Of a stretch of DNA of 64,000 bases, positions 8,895-17,044 are shown one piece after another (position 1 is the first letter of the stretch; every line of letters starts with the position of its first letter). Location of the stretch: the NCBI GenBank assembly GCA_035293405.1, contig DATDOE010000056.1, positions 27,475 to 91,474 on the forward strand, read 5' to 3'. The stretch comes from Gp6-AA40 sp035293405. Its GTDB lineage: Bacteria; Acidobacteriota; Vicinamibacteria; Vicinamibacterales; UBA2999. Position numbers and translations under genes: made by a program. The notes under the pieces were generated by a model. That model was given only the letters and a program-made list of their open reading frames with translations, was not told where the DNA came from and did not search any database.

Positions 8895-9000
8895 CTCAAC
8901 TCCCAATTCCCAAGATCTGACGCTGAACCAACTCCCAAATTGTCTCTTTCTTGGGGAGTTGGGGGTTGGCTCACCGTTAGCTGTTGGGAGTTGGGCGTTG
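8895..9000. repeat. Word-array palindrome, CTCCCAA/TTGGGAG type (copy 3)
   Basis: CAACTCCCAATTCCCAAG words, the shared phrase ATCTGACGCTG, then TTGGGGAGTTGG and GTTGGCTCACCGTT. It lies between the 57-aa gene and the family-A gene. Its right edge supplies a -35-like hexamer for the downstream gene. Confidence 0.7.
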
Positions 9001-9019
9001 GCGAGCGCAGGAGTATATT
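8991..9019 (+). promoter_or_regulatory. Candidate promoter of the A-B operon (-35 in array)
   Basis: TTGGGC (8991-8996), a 17-nt spacer and TATATT (9014-9019), 13 bp before the ATG at 9032, so the leader would be very short. The -35 belongs to the word array. Confidence 0.4.
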
Positions 9020-9031
9020 GCCCCCGTACCC

Positions 9032-9922
9032 ATGCGCTATTTGATTCTGGTGACCTTCGTGGTGGCGCTCGTCCTGGGCCCAGCGCCCGCCTCCGGCCAG
9101 CAGGTCGACCTCGCTGGCATGTGGTCCGCGTCGAAAGGAAACTTCGAGGAGCTGCCGCTGCGGGGAGACCCGGGCGTGGAAGTGGGCGAGTACGTCGGGA
9201 TTCCCCTCAACGAGGCCGCCCGCCAGCATGCGGAGAGCTGGACGCCGACCATGCACTCGCTCCTCGAGTGGCAGGGCCGTCCGCACCCGGTGACCTACGC
9301 GATGCGGGCGCCGCGGCCGGATTTCCGAATGGGCCCGATCGTCGATCCCAAGACCGAGGCGCTCATCGGCTATACGGTCACTGGTTTATTCGGGCGGGCC
9401 GATCGCACAATCTGGCTCGACGGCCGCCCCCATCCCTCCAAGTACGCCGAGCACAAGTGGCAGGGCTTCTCCACCGGCGAGTGGGTTGGCGGAGCCCTCA
9501 AGGTCACCACGACGCACATCAAGTACAGCTTCGTTCACCGGAACGGCATTCCACTCAGCCCATACGCGGTGATGACGGAGTACTACTGGCGCCGCGGTGA
9601 CTTGCTGATACTCGCCATCATCATCGAGGACCCGATCTATCTGACGGAGCCGCTCGTGCGGACGTCCACCTTCCGGTGGGATCCGAACCTGACCATCCCC
9701 GCTCTGCTGCCGTTCGAGGTGGCTGAGGAGTTGCCTTCGTTGGAGAAAGGGCAGGTGCCCACCTATCCGCTGGGTACGAAACATCTCGAGTACGCGGAGA
9801 GGCATCACCTGCCGTTCGAAGCCACTCAAGGTGGTGCCCAGACGATGTATCCGGAGTACATGGCGCAGCTCGAGGAGCTGATGAAGGCGCGTCCCGCGAT
9901 CACCAGCGCGGCTGCGAGGTAG
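9032..9922 (+). CDS. Secreted family-A protein (A gene of A-B module, copy 1)
   Basis: 296 residues with a signal peptide (MRYLILVTFVVALVLGPAPA, then SGQ). The mature part starts VDLAGMWS and carries the family-A signatures seen also at 53096 and in the N-half of 58947. These are a GxxxGIPLNEAAR segment, an EWQGRPHP segment, DGRPHPS, HKWQGFSTGEW, a TTTHIKY strand, RNGIPLSP and DPIYLTEPLVRTS. The repeated strand-turn pattern suggests a beta-sandwich or lipocalin-like fold. Copies 2 and 3 have a Cys in EWQCRPH; here it is Gly. It lies 5 bp upstream of a metallo-beta-lactamase-fold gene, as in the other copies. Function unknown. Confidence 0.75.
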   Translation: MRYLILVTFVVALVLGPAPASGQQVDLAGMWSASKGNFEELPLRGDPGVEVGEYVGIPLNEAARQHAESWTPTMHSLLEWQGRPHPVTYAMRAPRPDFRMGPIVDPKTEALIGYTVTGLFGRADRTIWLDGRPHPSKYAEHKWQGFSTGEWVGGALKVTTTHIKYSFVHRNGIPLSPYAVMTEYYWRRGDLLILAIIIEDPIYLTEPLVRTSTFRWDPNLTIPALLPFEVAEELPSLEKGQVPTYPLGTKHLEYAERHHLPFEATQGGAQTMYPEYMAQLEELMKARPAITSAAAR

Positions 9923-9927
9923 GCCAG

Positions 9928-10935
9928 ATGGGAAGCCTGAAGCGCCTCGCCGTCCTGGCGTTCCTCGTCTCACTGTTGCCACCCGTGACTGGACGCCTGA
10001 CGGCGCAGCAGGGCCGGCCGATGAAGCCGGCGTACGACGATGGCAACGTTGAAGTGCTGCCGGTGCAGGGCAACGTGCATCTGGTCGCCGGTTCGGGCGC
10101 CAACATCGCGGTGCAGGTCGATCCCGAGGGGCTGCTCGTCGTGGACTCGAGCGTGGCGACGATGAGCGAGAAGGTGCTGGCGGCGATCCGGACGATCTCG
10201 AACAAGCCGATCCGTCACATCATCAACACCAGCGCAGACGAGCGGCACACCGGCGGCAACGAGAGCCTCTCGAATGCCGGGCGGAATCTCGAGGCTGGCA
10301 TCGGCGGTCAGGGAGGCCGCGAGCCGGCGCGCCTCGACGGGGCGCCCATCATCGCCCACGAAAAAGTCCTCCACCGGATGAGCGGCCTGCTCGGCGAGCC
10401 GGCGCGCATGCCGTTTGGCGTGTGGCCTCACGACACCTTCTTCACGAGCATGAAGCAGCTCTATTACGGCGGCGAAGTCGTCGAGATGCTGCACGCCCCG
10501 GCGGCCTATACCGACGGTGATGTCATCGTCTGGTTCCGGAGGTCCGACGTGGTGGTGGCGGGTGACGTGCTGTCCACGGTGACCTACCCGGTCATCGATG
10601 TCAGGCGGGGAGGCAGCGTGCAGGGCCTGCTCGACGCGTTGAACCGTATTCTCGATATCGCCGTTCCGGCGTTCAACAATCAGGGAGGCACGCTCATCAT
10701 TCCCGGTCACGGACGGATCTGCAACGAGTCAGACGTCGCGGAGTATCGCGACATGACGACGATCGTCCGCGATCGCATTCAGATGATGATCGACACGCGC
10801 ATGTCACTGGCGCAAATCAAGGCTGCCGGGCCGTCCAGGGACTACGATGGCGTCTACTCGACTCCCTCGTGGACCGGAGAGATGTTCGTCGAAGCGCTCT
10901 ACAAGGATCTCAGTCGCGCCAGACCGCGCTCGTAG
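9928..10935 (+). CDS. Secreted MBL-fold protein with degenerate metal motif (B gene, copy 1)
   Basis: 335 residues with a signal peptide ending near RLTAQQ. The metallo-beta-lactamase fold is recognisable from NVHLVAGSGANIAVQV, GLLVVDSSVA, the helix after HTGGNESL and the C-terminal IIPGHGR. The canonical T-H-x-H-x-D-H metal motif reads NTSADERH. Both early histidines are lost and the Asp is replaced by Arg, and the later AHTDGD motif reads AYTDGD. This copy is therefore the most degenerate of the three in the window and may be catalytically dead or bind metal differently. It shares an operon with the family-A gene 5 bp upstream. Confidence 0.8.
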   Translation: MGSLKRLAVLAFLVSLLPPVTGRLTAQQGRPMKPAYDDGNVEVLPVQGNVHLVAGSGANIAVQVDPEGLLVVDSSVATMSEKVLAAIRTISNKPIRHIINTSADERHTGGNESLSNAGRNLEAGIGGQGGREPARLDGAPIIAHEKVLHRMSGLLGEPARMPFGVWPHDTFFTSMKQLYYGGEVVEMLHAPAAYTDGDVIVWFRRSDVVVAGDVLSTVTYPVIDVRRGGSVQGLLDALNRILDIAVPAFNNQGGTLIIPGHGRICNESDVAEYRDMTTIVRDRIQMMIDTRMSLAQIKAAGPSRDYDGVYSTPSWTGEMFVEALYKDLSRARPRS

Positions 10936-10949
10936 TAACCCACTTGTAC

Positions 10950-10974
10950 GTAGTGGCGGGTCTTAAGACCCGCC
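10950..10974 (+). repeat. GTAG-footed GGCGGGTCT palindrome
   Basis: GTAG, one T, then GGCGGGTCTTAAGACCCGCC, a perfect 20-bp palindrome between the MBL gene and the next gene. Confidence 0.7.
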
Positions 10975-11002
10975 TAACCCATTCCCAACTCCCGGAGGCA
11001 GG

Positions 11003-11788
11003 ATGTCGAATGAAGACAAGGGGCCCGGAAGTCTGGATCTGCAGTTCGATCGCCTCGTTACCGATTCCCCGAGCTCGGTCGTTCCGAGCAGTCCCGCTGC
11101 GGTTTGCGCGGCTTGCCAATCGTTGATCGCCACCGAGTACTACCAGGTCAACGGCACCACCGTCTGCGAACGCTGCCGTCTCGCCATTGAATCGCACGCC
11201 GAAACACCTGCGGGCATCGCGCCGCTCGTCAAGGCGGGAGCCTTCGGCCTTGGCGCAGGCCTTGTTGGCGCGGCGATTTACTACGCCGTCATCGCCATCG
11301 CCAACCTCGAGATCGGCATCGTCGCGATTCTGATCGGCTATATGGTCGGCTACTCGGTGCGCAAGGGCGCCGGGGGACGCGGTGGGCGACGGTTTCAGAT
11401 CCTGGCCGTTGCGCTGACCTACGCGTCTGTGGCGTTTGCCTATACGCCTCTGGCGATCCAACAGGCGATCGAGGCGAATCGCAAGGACGCAAAGTCTGCT
11501 GCCGCCCCCGCGAACAATGCCGGCCAACCTGCTGTGGTGCAAGAGGACGCAGGCGATTCCGAAGCCGAGCCCGGTTCCCGTGGTCTCTTGCTGGCAGGCG
11601 CGGTGATGCTTGGTCTGATCGCAGCGCTTCCCGTCTTGGTGGTCTTCGGCGGCCTGCCCATGAGCCTCATCAGCGGCGCAATCATCTTCTTCGGGATGCG
11701 GCAGGCCTGGGTCATGACGGCCACACCGCAGTTGCAGATCTACGGACCCTACCGCGTTGGCGCGGAGCCGACACCCACATCGACTTGA
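11003..11788 (+). CDS. Zinc-ribbon membrane protein of unknown function
   Basis: 261 residues. The N-terminal ~60 residues contain two CxxC pairs (CAACQSLI and CERCR), giving a LIM- or zinc-ribbon-like knuckle. Several hydrophobic segments follow (near residues 75-92, 95-115, 131-150, 192-215 and 217-237). GGAGGCAGG precedes ATG 11003. Its stop overlaps the start of the M50 protease gene (TTGA at 11785-11788), indicating translational coupling. It may therefore be a partner or substrate of that protease; this is inference from context only. Confidence 0.65.
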   Translation: MSNEDKGPGSLDLQFDRLVTDSPSSVVPSSPAAVCAACQSLIATEYYQVNGTTVCERCRLAIESHAETPAGIAPLVKAGAFGLGAGLVGAAIYYAVIAIANLEIGIVAILIGYMVGYSVRKGAGGRGGRRFQILAVALTYASVAFAYTPLAIQQAIEANRKDAKSAAAPANNAGQPAVVQEDAGDSEAEPGSRGLLLAGAVMLGLIAALPVLVVFGGLPMSLISGAIIFFGMRQAWVMTATPQLQIYGPYRVGAEPTPTST

Positions 11789-12765
11789 CGTCGCACGACT
11801 GCACACACTGCGGCACGGAGCTCCCGCCGGACGCGCTCGCCTGTCCAGGGTGCGGAGCCCTGATCCACGCGGCGACGCTGAAGCAGGTCGCGGCCGAGGC
11901 CGAAGAGGCCACACGGTCGGGGTCGCTGCTGATGGCTCGGACTCACTGGACGAAGGCACTCGAGCTCCTGCCGGCGCATTCGCAGCAGCATGCGGTCATT
12001 CGTGGCCGCATTGCCGACCTGACCGCCCGTATCGGCACGGCCACCGACTCCTCGGCGTCGGCGGACAAGGGAGGCGCATCCTGGTGGACCGGCCTGGGTG
12101 GACTCGGTGCGATCGCGCTGTTGCTGGCCACGAAGGCGAAGTTCCTCCTGCTCGGACTGACCAAGGCGAGCACGTTCGTCTCGATGTTTGCGTTCTTCGG
12201 CGTGTACTGGTCGCTCTACGGCTGGCCGCTCGCGGGAGGGCTCGTCCTGTCGATCTACATTCACGAGATGGGGCACGTCGCGATGCTGCGCCGGCTCGGC
12301 ATCGAATCAGGCGCGCCGCTCTTCATTCCTGGCGTGGGCGCGGTCGTGATGCTGCGCCAGCACATCACCGATCCGCTGACCGATGCGAAGATTGGATTGG
12401 CGGGACCGGTGTGGGGCCTCGGCGCCGGGCTGACCGCCGCTCTCATCTACGCACTCACGGGCGCACCAATCTGGTTTGCGATCGCGCAGCTCACGGGATT
12501 TCTCAACCTGTTCAACCTGATCCCGGTCTGGCAGCTCGACGGATCGCGCGGGATGCATGCGCTTGCCAGGACCGAGCGATGGGTCCTGGTGGGCGCCATT
12601 GCCGTGGCGCTGCTGCTGACGGAGCAGCGCCTCCTCTTCATCGTCGGCGCCGTCGCGGTGTGGCGAGCGATGCAGAAAGAGCAAGGGCCAGGCGACGCTC
12701 GCGTGCTGGCGACGTTCGTCGCGCTGGTCTTCGCGCTCTCGCTGCTCGCGCGCGGTGTGAACTAG
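11785..12765 (+). CDS. Zinc-ribbon site-2-protease-like (M50) membrane metalloprotease
   Basis: 326 residues from a TTG start that overlaps the upstream stop. An N-terminal zinc ribbon (CTHCG and CPGCG, residues 6-23) and a helical segment are followed by transmembrane helices. The M50 catalytic motif is HEMGH (H160, E161, H164), and the second conserved motif is NLIPVWQLDG with D252 as the expected third zinc ligand. This is the core architecture of S2P/SpoIVFB-type intramembrane proteases. The ribbon may bind a substrate or regulator. Coupling to the preceding zinc-ribbon membrane gene suggests a functional pair. The substrate is unknown. Confidence 0.85.
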   Translation: MTSHDCTHCGTELPPDALACPGCGALIHAATLKQVAAEAEEATRSGSLLMARTHWTKALELLPAHSQQHAVIRGRIADLTARIGTATDSSASADKGGASWWTGLGGLGAIALLLATKAKFLLLGLTKASTFVSMFAFFGVYWSLYGWPLAGGLVLSIYIHEMGHVAMLRRLGIESGAPLFIPGVGAVVMLRQHITDPLTDAKIGLAGPVWGLGAGLTAALIYALTGAPIWFAIAQLTGFLNLFNLIPVWQLDGSRGMHALARTERWVLVGAIAVALLLTEQRLLFIVGAVAVWRAMQKEQGPGDARVLATFVALVFALSLLARGVN

Positions 12766-12776
12766 GTTCGACGCAC

Positions 12777-12801
12777 GGCGGGTCTGAAGACCCGCCTCTA
12801 C
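12777..12801. repeat. GGCGGGTCT palindrome with CTAC foot
   Basis: GGCGGGTCTGAAGACCCGCC followed by T and CTAC, which is the GTAG foot on the minus strand. It lies between the convergent M50 gene and the gene at 12848. Confidence 0.7.
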
Positions 12802-12847
12802 GGGACAGGCGCGTCCGCACGCTCTCCTTGCTTACCGAGTGGACCTC

Positions 12848-13639
12848 TCATTCGGTCTTCTGGGCGCGGCTCTGTCGAAGATAGTGAGGGCTGAACGACA
12901 GTCCGTAGGACGTCTTCTGGACGGCGGCGGCCTTGTGACGGTTGAACTCATCCCGTGACGCTTCAATCGCCTGCAGCTCCTCGCTCGTGCACGCGCGCAT
13001 CGTGATCTGCTCGCGCGGTACGAAGAAGACCTGCCCGATCGGAAGGCTGTGCTCGACCGTGATCCCTTCCCCCGCCTGCAAGACGTAACGGAACTCGCTC
13101 TCGTGCGTGTACCAGTCGGTTTCCACGCGCACCGCCAGCATCGGGGCCACCGGGCGCTCGATCATGTTGAGGATCGACGTGTACACCGTGTCCCAGCCCG
13201 GCGGCGTCTGGAAGTTGCTGGCCCCGCGCAGGGCCACGGCGCCCGACGGCGTACCCATGTCCTCCGGAACGAGAAAGGCGCGCATCACGGCCAGGGCCGC
13301 TTCGCGCGACAGCATCGGGGCGCCCACGAACGTCACCTCTTCCTTCATCATGCCGACGCCGCCCACCGACAGGCTCAGCGTGACTTGAAAGATGGGCGTG
13401 CGCTTGCCGTCCTGTGTTTGCAGGTAGTAGACGAACCGGTATCGTCCGTCGCCCTCGTGCTCCACGAAGAGCGATTCCTTGGGCTCGAGCGCCGCGTACA
13501 CCATGAAGCCGAGCGCGCTGCCGGCTTCGAGGACGGGACAGTGACGGGCATGCTGCGGCAGCAACGGCCGGGAGCCTTCTCGTCGCGGCGAGAGACCCAC
13601 GCCCGGGCGCCTGGAGTTCGGGAAGACGCGGACTTCCAT
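12848..13639 (-). CDS. Hypothetical cytoplasmic protein
   Basis: 263 residues, no signal peptide or transmembrane helix. The sequence has alternating beta-rich stretches (SLFVEHEGDGRYRFVYYL, MLAVRVETDWY) and a C-terminal charged helix (SEELQAIEASRDEFNRHKAA). I do not recognise the family. The start at 13639 has no good ribosome-binding site, so the true start could be slightly downstream. The gene is separated from its upstream neighbour by a REP-like repeat. Confidence 0.55.
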   Translation of the reverse strand: MEVRVFPNSRRPGVGLSPRREGSRPLLPQHARHCPVLEAGSALGFMVYAALEPKESLFVEHEGDGRYRFVYYLQTQDGKRTPIFQVTLSLSVGGVGMMKEEVTFVGAPMLSREAALAVMRAFLVPEDMGTPSGAVALRGASNFQTPPGWDTVYTSILNMIERPVAPMLAVRVETDWYTHESEFRYVLQAGEGITVEHSLPIGQVFFVPREQITMRACTSEELQAIEASRDEFNRHKAAAVQKTSYGLSFSPHYLRQSRAQKTE

Positions 13640-13653
13640 GCCCGTATCGTAAC

Positions 13654-13676
13654 GTAGTGTCCGGCCTCAGCCGTCC
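13654..13676 (+). repeat. GTAG-footed TGTCCGGC-family palindrome
   Basis: GTAG then TGTCCGGCCTCAGCCGTCC, an imperfect copy of the repeat found at 1912 and 60870, lying in the 40-bp gap between two minus-strand genes. Confidence 0.6.
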
Positions 13677-13679
13677 GCC

Positions 13680-14081
13680 TTACACCGGCATCGGCCGTTG
13701 ATTGTTGAGCGCCACCCACCCGCGCACGATTCGATAGACGAACCAGAGCGCCACAAAACCCAGCGGAATCCAGGCGACCAACACCCCGATGCCAAAGGTG
13801 ACGACCACGAACAGCCCGCAGAGAACGACCCACAGCAGCCCGAACCAGAACGTTCGAATCTGCCAGCGGAAGTGCGATTCCAGCCAGGTGCCTCGCACGT
13901 CGCCACGTTTCACGTAGTTGAGGATCACCGCAATGATCGACGGCCAGCCGGTGAGAAACGCCCCGATCACGGTGGCGGCACCGATGATTCCGGTGAGCAG
14001 GCTGAACGCATGCAACGCGTAGATGACATGCGTCCAGGTCACGAGCGAGGCGTCTGCCTGCCGATGAGTGGCGCCGTTCAC
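13680..14081 (-). CDS. DUF4870-like small membrane protein
   Basis: 133 residues from a GTG start. It has about three hydrophobic segments (ALHAFSLLTGIIGAATVIGA; FWFGLLWVVLCGLFVVVTFG; LVAWIPLGFVALWFVYRIV). They are separated by the polar motif RGTWLESHFRWQIRTF, which is characteristic of the DUF4870-type membrane proteins common in proteobacteria. The role is unknown. It lies on the minus strand with two other small envelope genes. Confidence 0.7.
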   Translation of the reverse strand: MNGATHRQADASLVTWTHVIYALHAFSLLTGIIGAATVIGAFLTGWPSIIAVILNYVKRGDVRGTWLESHFRWQIRTFWFGLLWVVLCGLFVVVTFGIGVLVAWIPLGFVALWFVYRIVRGWVALNNQRPMPV

Positions 14082-14115
14082 GCGAGATGACCCATGCCCG
14101 TTATCGTATCCCTAC

Positions 14116-14514
14116 TCACTCGAACGGCACCTCCCGTTTGTAGGTCTTGCCGGCGATGTCCGTCGCTGACACCCGGACTGTCTTGATGCGTGTGACGCCG
14201 CGACGAAAACGCGCACCGCCTACCCCGGAGAAAAGATCGAACCGCACGTCTCGAGTCCCGCCGGACTCGACACGCGGCAGTTGCATCCGGTAGGGCCCCA
14301 ACACGCCGGCCGGTACCAGCTCGATCAGGCCCTCGGCCAACGCGGAGCCAGACTGATTTCCGATGGTGATATAGGTTTGTGACACCGTGATCGTGAACGG
14401 CGCGCTGGCGTCGTCTGCCGCGAGTTTTCCACAGCCCGTTGTGAAGAACCCGGCCAGGACGAGGCTACCAGCAATGAAAGCGACGTGGGAGAGGGCACCC
14501 GACAGGCGATTCAT
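14116..14514 (-). CDS. Putative lipoprotein
   Basis: 132 residues from ATG at 14514, chosen because GGGAG lies just upstream on the minus strand. The N-terminus MNRLSGALSHV is followed by a hydrophobic stretch ending in FFTTGC, a plausible lipobox. The mature part is beta-rich with a single domain (ITVSQTYITIGNQSG, GVTRIKTVRVSATDIAGK), reminiscent of small immunoglobulin-like or FxLYD-like domains. No function can be assigned. Confidence 0.65.
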   Translation of the reverse strand: MNRLSGALSHVAFIAGSLVLAGFFTTGCGKLAADDASAPFTITVSQTYITIGNQSGSALAEGLIELVPAGVLGPYRMQLPRVESGGTRDVRFDLFSGVGGARFRRGVTRIKTVRVSATDIAGKTYKREVPFE

Positions 14515-14712
14515 GAGCAGCTCCCTTCGTGAACGTTGACGCCGAGGGACTGGCCCGGACTGCACCGCACCGGTGGAATGGACACGTTAATACGCCCGGG
14601 AGCGGTGCCACGTCAACTGTGCCGGGATGGCCGGGATGGCCGAGGGGGGATGTCGAGAACTGGCGGCGTGCTCCGACTTACCCATGAACACGCCAACAAG
14701 GAGGAGCACGAC

Positions 14713-15012
14713 ATGAAGTTCATGCTGATGATGAATGCGCCGCGGGGAACGGGAGACTGGGCAGTCGTGAATTGGCCGCCGGAGGACCTCAAGGCGCACA
14801 TCAATTTCATGAAGCAATTCGCCAAGGATCTCCAGGAGGCCGGAGAGTGGGTTGGTGGCGAGGGGCTGGCCTCGCCTGGAGAGGCCAGGGTCGCCGGCGA
14901 TCATCAGGCCGCCATCGCGCACTACGGCGCCGCGGCGAGCGGGACCACGAGCATTCCGGAACGGAACTACCTCACCACCAAGGCGGCGCGACTCTCGGCG
15001 AAGCGCGCATAA
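14713..15012 (+). pseudogene. YCII-domain / sigma-factor chimera (probable deletion scar)
   Basis: A 99-residue frame with a strong ribosome-binding site (AAGGAGGAG) before ATG 14713. Residues 1 to about 62 match the start of YCII-related (DGPF) proteins: MKFMLMMNAPRG, then FAKDLQEAGEWVGGEGL. The expected DGPF..E.K core is missing. The tail, AIAHYGAAASGTTS and IPERNYLTTKAARL, instead resembles the last ~35 residues of the DUF6596-type ECF sigma factor that normally lies downstream of such YCII genes. This is most simply explained by an in-frame deletion that removed the rest of both genes. It could still be translated, but a working YCII fold is doubtful. Confidence 0.6.
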
Positions 15013-15283
15013 GCCCACATAGCTGAGCGCGTATAACCGCTCATAACACCCCACGCATCAGGTTCGCCACGGACGAAGGAATTACCGAAGGATTGAAGGA
15101 TTTACGAGGACTCCAGCGATTCGCAGCTCGTCCAGCGCAGCGGATATCCACGGCTGTGCCTGCACGTCAGCCCCGGATTCATTGACCCGCTCGCGCCCTT
15201 TCTTCTCGAGCACGGCCGAGCTTGAGCAGGCTGGCGCGCAAGTTGCGGTGTTTTCCATGGATGCGATACATGGAGGACCACAC

Positions 15284-16060
15284 ATGCTGAGAAAACTCAT
15301 CGTCTTGTCTGCGCTCGGGGCGCTGATGCTTGGCGCCAGCACAGCACAAGCGCAGCCCGCCGACTATCGAACCTATTTCACGTTCAGTGCGCCGGTGACG
15401 TTGCCCGGTGTCACGCTGCCCGCCGGCAAGTATCTGTTTCGTCTTGCCGATCCGAACGGAAGCCGGAAGGTCATCAACGTGCTGAGCGAGGACGGCAAGA
15501 AGTCCCTGGCCATGCTCCACACGATTCCGAACCAGCTGCCGAAGGCTCCAAACGATCCCGAGATTCGCTTCATGGAGACCTCGTCATCGATGCCGCCACC
15601 GATCAAGACCTGGTGGTATCCCGGCAAGTCAATCGGATACGAGTTCATCTATCCGCGTCGGCAGGCGCTTCAGATTGCGAAAGTGACCTCGGAGCCCGTG
15701 CTGACGACGGCGGCTGAGACGACCGATTTCGAGAAGGCCGATCTCTCTCGCATCGACGGCGCAGGCGTTCCAGCCGTTGTGAAGGTAGAGGAAACCCCGG
15801 CTCCTGTGGCTGCGACCGGCAGAGCGCAGCAAGGTGAGGTTGCCGGCGGAAGCAGCGCGAGCAGTTCGGTGGCGCAGAACACGCGGGCTGACGAGAGCGC
15901 GCGTGCCACGACGCGGACCCGCCTGCCGCAGACTGCCAGCTCGCTGCCGTCCACGTTGCTGATTGGCGGCTTGGCGATGCTGCTCGGCGTCGGCCTGCTC
16001 GCCTGGCCGCGCTCGCGTAGTGGCCGCCGACCTGCCCGGAACGCTTGGATCGAGTACTAG
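15284..16060 (+). CDS. Secreted protein with LPQTA sorting-type C-terminus (probable sortase substrate)
   Basis: 258 residues from ATG 15284, preceded by GGAGGA. The signal peptide ends near TAQAQ. The N-terminal domain (YFTFSAPVTLPGVTLPAGKY) belongs to a secreted family common in acidobacteria. A low-complexity Ser/Ala/Thr linker follows. The C-terminus has the tripartite layout of a sorting signal: LPQTA at residues 214-218, a hydrophobic helix (LLIGGLAMLLGVGLLAW) and a basic tail (RSRSGRRPARN). A class D-like sortase gene lies 1 kb downstream on the same strand, so it is the likely substrate. The unusual A in place of G in LPxTG recalls the LPNTA/LAxTG preference of some class D enzymes. 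Confidence 0.75.
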   Translation: MLRKLIVLSALGALMLGASTAQAQPADYRTYFTFSAPVTLPGVTLPAGKYLFRLADPNGSRKVINVLSEDGKKSLAMLHTIPNQLPKAPNDPEIRFMETSSSMPPPIKTWWYPGKSIGYEFIYPRRQALQIAKVTSEPVLTTAAETTDFEKADLSRIDGAGVPAVVKVEETPAPVAATGRAQQGEVAGGSSASSSVAQNTRADESARATTRTRLPQTASSLPSTLLIGGLAMLLGVGLLAWPRSRSGRRPARNAWIEY

Positions 16061-16080
16061 CCATCGCAGGTAGACTTCCA

Positions 16081-16106
16081 GAGGGTGCGGCCTTGACCGC
16101 ACCCTC
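16081..16106. repeat. Intergenic 10-bp-arm hairpin
   Basis: GAGGGTGCGG, loop CCTTGA, CCGCACCCTC: a perfect stem between the LPQTA gene and the VWFA gene. There is no T-tract, so it may be a partial terminator, an mRNA-stability hairpin or another palindromic repeat. Confidence 0.6.
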
Positions 16107-16114
16107 ACCACGGT

Positions 16115-17044
16115 ATGCGCTGTCGATCCCTCGCGCCCCTCGCGGCAGCGATGTTGCTGCTGTTGATTCACGTCGTCGTGCAGGGTCAGGACGCTCCGGT
16201 GTTTTCCGCAGCCTCGGAGCTCGTGGTCCTGCACGTCACCGTGACAGACAGGCGAGGCGCGTACGTCGAAGGCCTTCCTCAGCTGGCCTTCAACGTGATC
16301 GAGGATGGTCGCGCACAGACGGTCAGCCTGTTCACCGACAGTGACACACCGGTGACCGCCGGTTTGCTCATCGACAGCAGCTCAAGCATGTATCCGCACC
16401 GGCAGGTGGTCATTTCGGCTGGAGCGGCATTCGCGGAAGCCAGCAATGCCGACGACGAGATCTTTGCGCTCGCCTTCAATGAGGACGTTGCGGCGGCGCT
16501 CTCACCGAGCGCGCCGTTCACGAGCGACAGCGCCGTGCTCCGCTCCGCACTGACGCGCAGCATCACGGCTCGAGGACGGACTGCGCTCTACGACGCGATT
16601 TCGACCGGTGTGGATTACCTCGCGCGTGGCAACCGGGAGCGCAAGGTGCTCGTCCTCCTCAGTGATGGGGGCGACAACGCCAGCCGGGTCACGCGAGACG
16701 AGGCGCTCCGCAAAGCGCAGGCCTCCAACGCCGTCATCTACACGATTGCGCTCATTGACCAGGGCTCTCGTCGGGATGCGAATCCTCGTCTTCTGAAGGA
16801 ACTGGCGCACGCGAGTGGTGGCGAAACGTTTCGCCCCGAGGGGCCGATGGAGATTACCGCCGCCCTGGGCCGAATCGCACACGACATCCGGCACACCTAC
16901 ACGCTCGGGTACACGTCGACCAACAGCGCGCGTGACGGCGCATTCCGCAGCGTCCGCGTCGTGGTCACCGCGCCGCCCGGACGGCCGCTCGTCGTCCGCA
17001 GCCGCGCCGGCTATGTCGCCGGCCACGCCAAGGGAAGTCGATGA
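16115..17044 (+). CDS. VWFA-domain secreted protein (acidobacterial VWFA-related family)
   Basis: 309 residues with a signal peptide (LAAAMLLLLIHVVVQGQ). It belongs to the acidobacterial VWFA-related family: an N-terminal strand block (SELVVLHVTVTDRRG, EDGRAQTVSLF) precedes a von Willebrand A domain. The MIDAS motif is intact (D87, S89, S91 in LLIDSSSSM), with a later SDGGDNAS. The gene overlaps the sortase start by 4 bp (ATGA at 17041-17044) and follows the LPQTA protein. The three probably form a surface-display operon with this protein as adhesin or scaffold. It has no sorting signal itself. Confidence 0.85.
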   Translation: MRCRSLAPLAAAMLLLLIHVVVQGQDAPVFSAASELVVLHVTVTDRRGAYVEGLPQLAFNVIEDGRAQTVSLFTDSDTPVTAGLLIDSSSSMYPHRQVVISAGAAFAEASNADDEIFALAFNEDVAAALSPSAPFTSDSAVLRSALTRSITARGRTALYDAISTGVDYLARGNRERKVLVLLSDGGDNASRVTRDEALRKAQASNAVIYTIALIDQGSRRDANPRLLKELAHASGGETFRPEGPMEITAALGRIAHDIRHTYTLGYTSTNSARDGAFRSVRVVVTAPPGRPLVVRSRAGYVAGHAKGSR

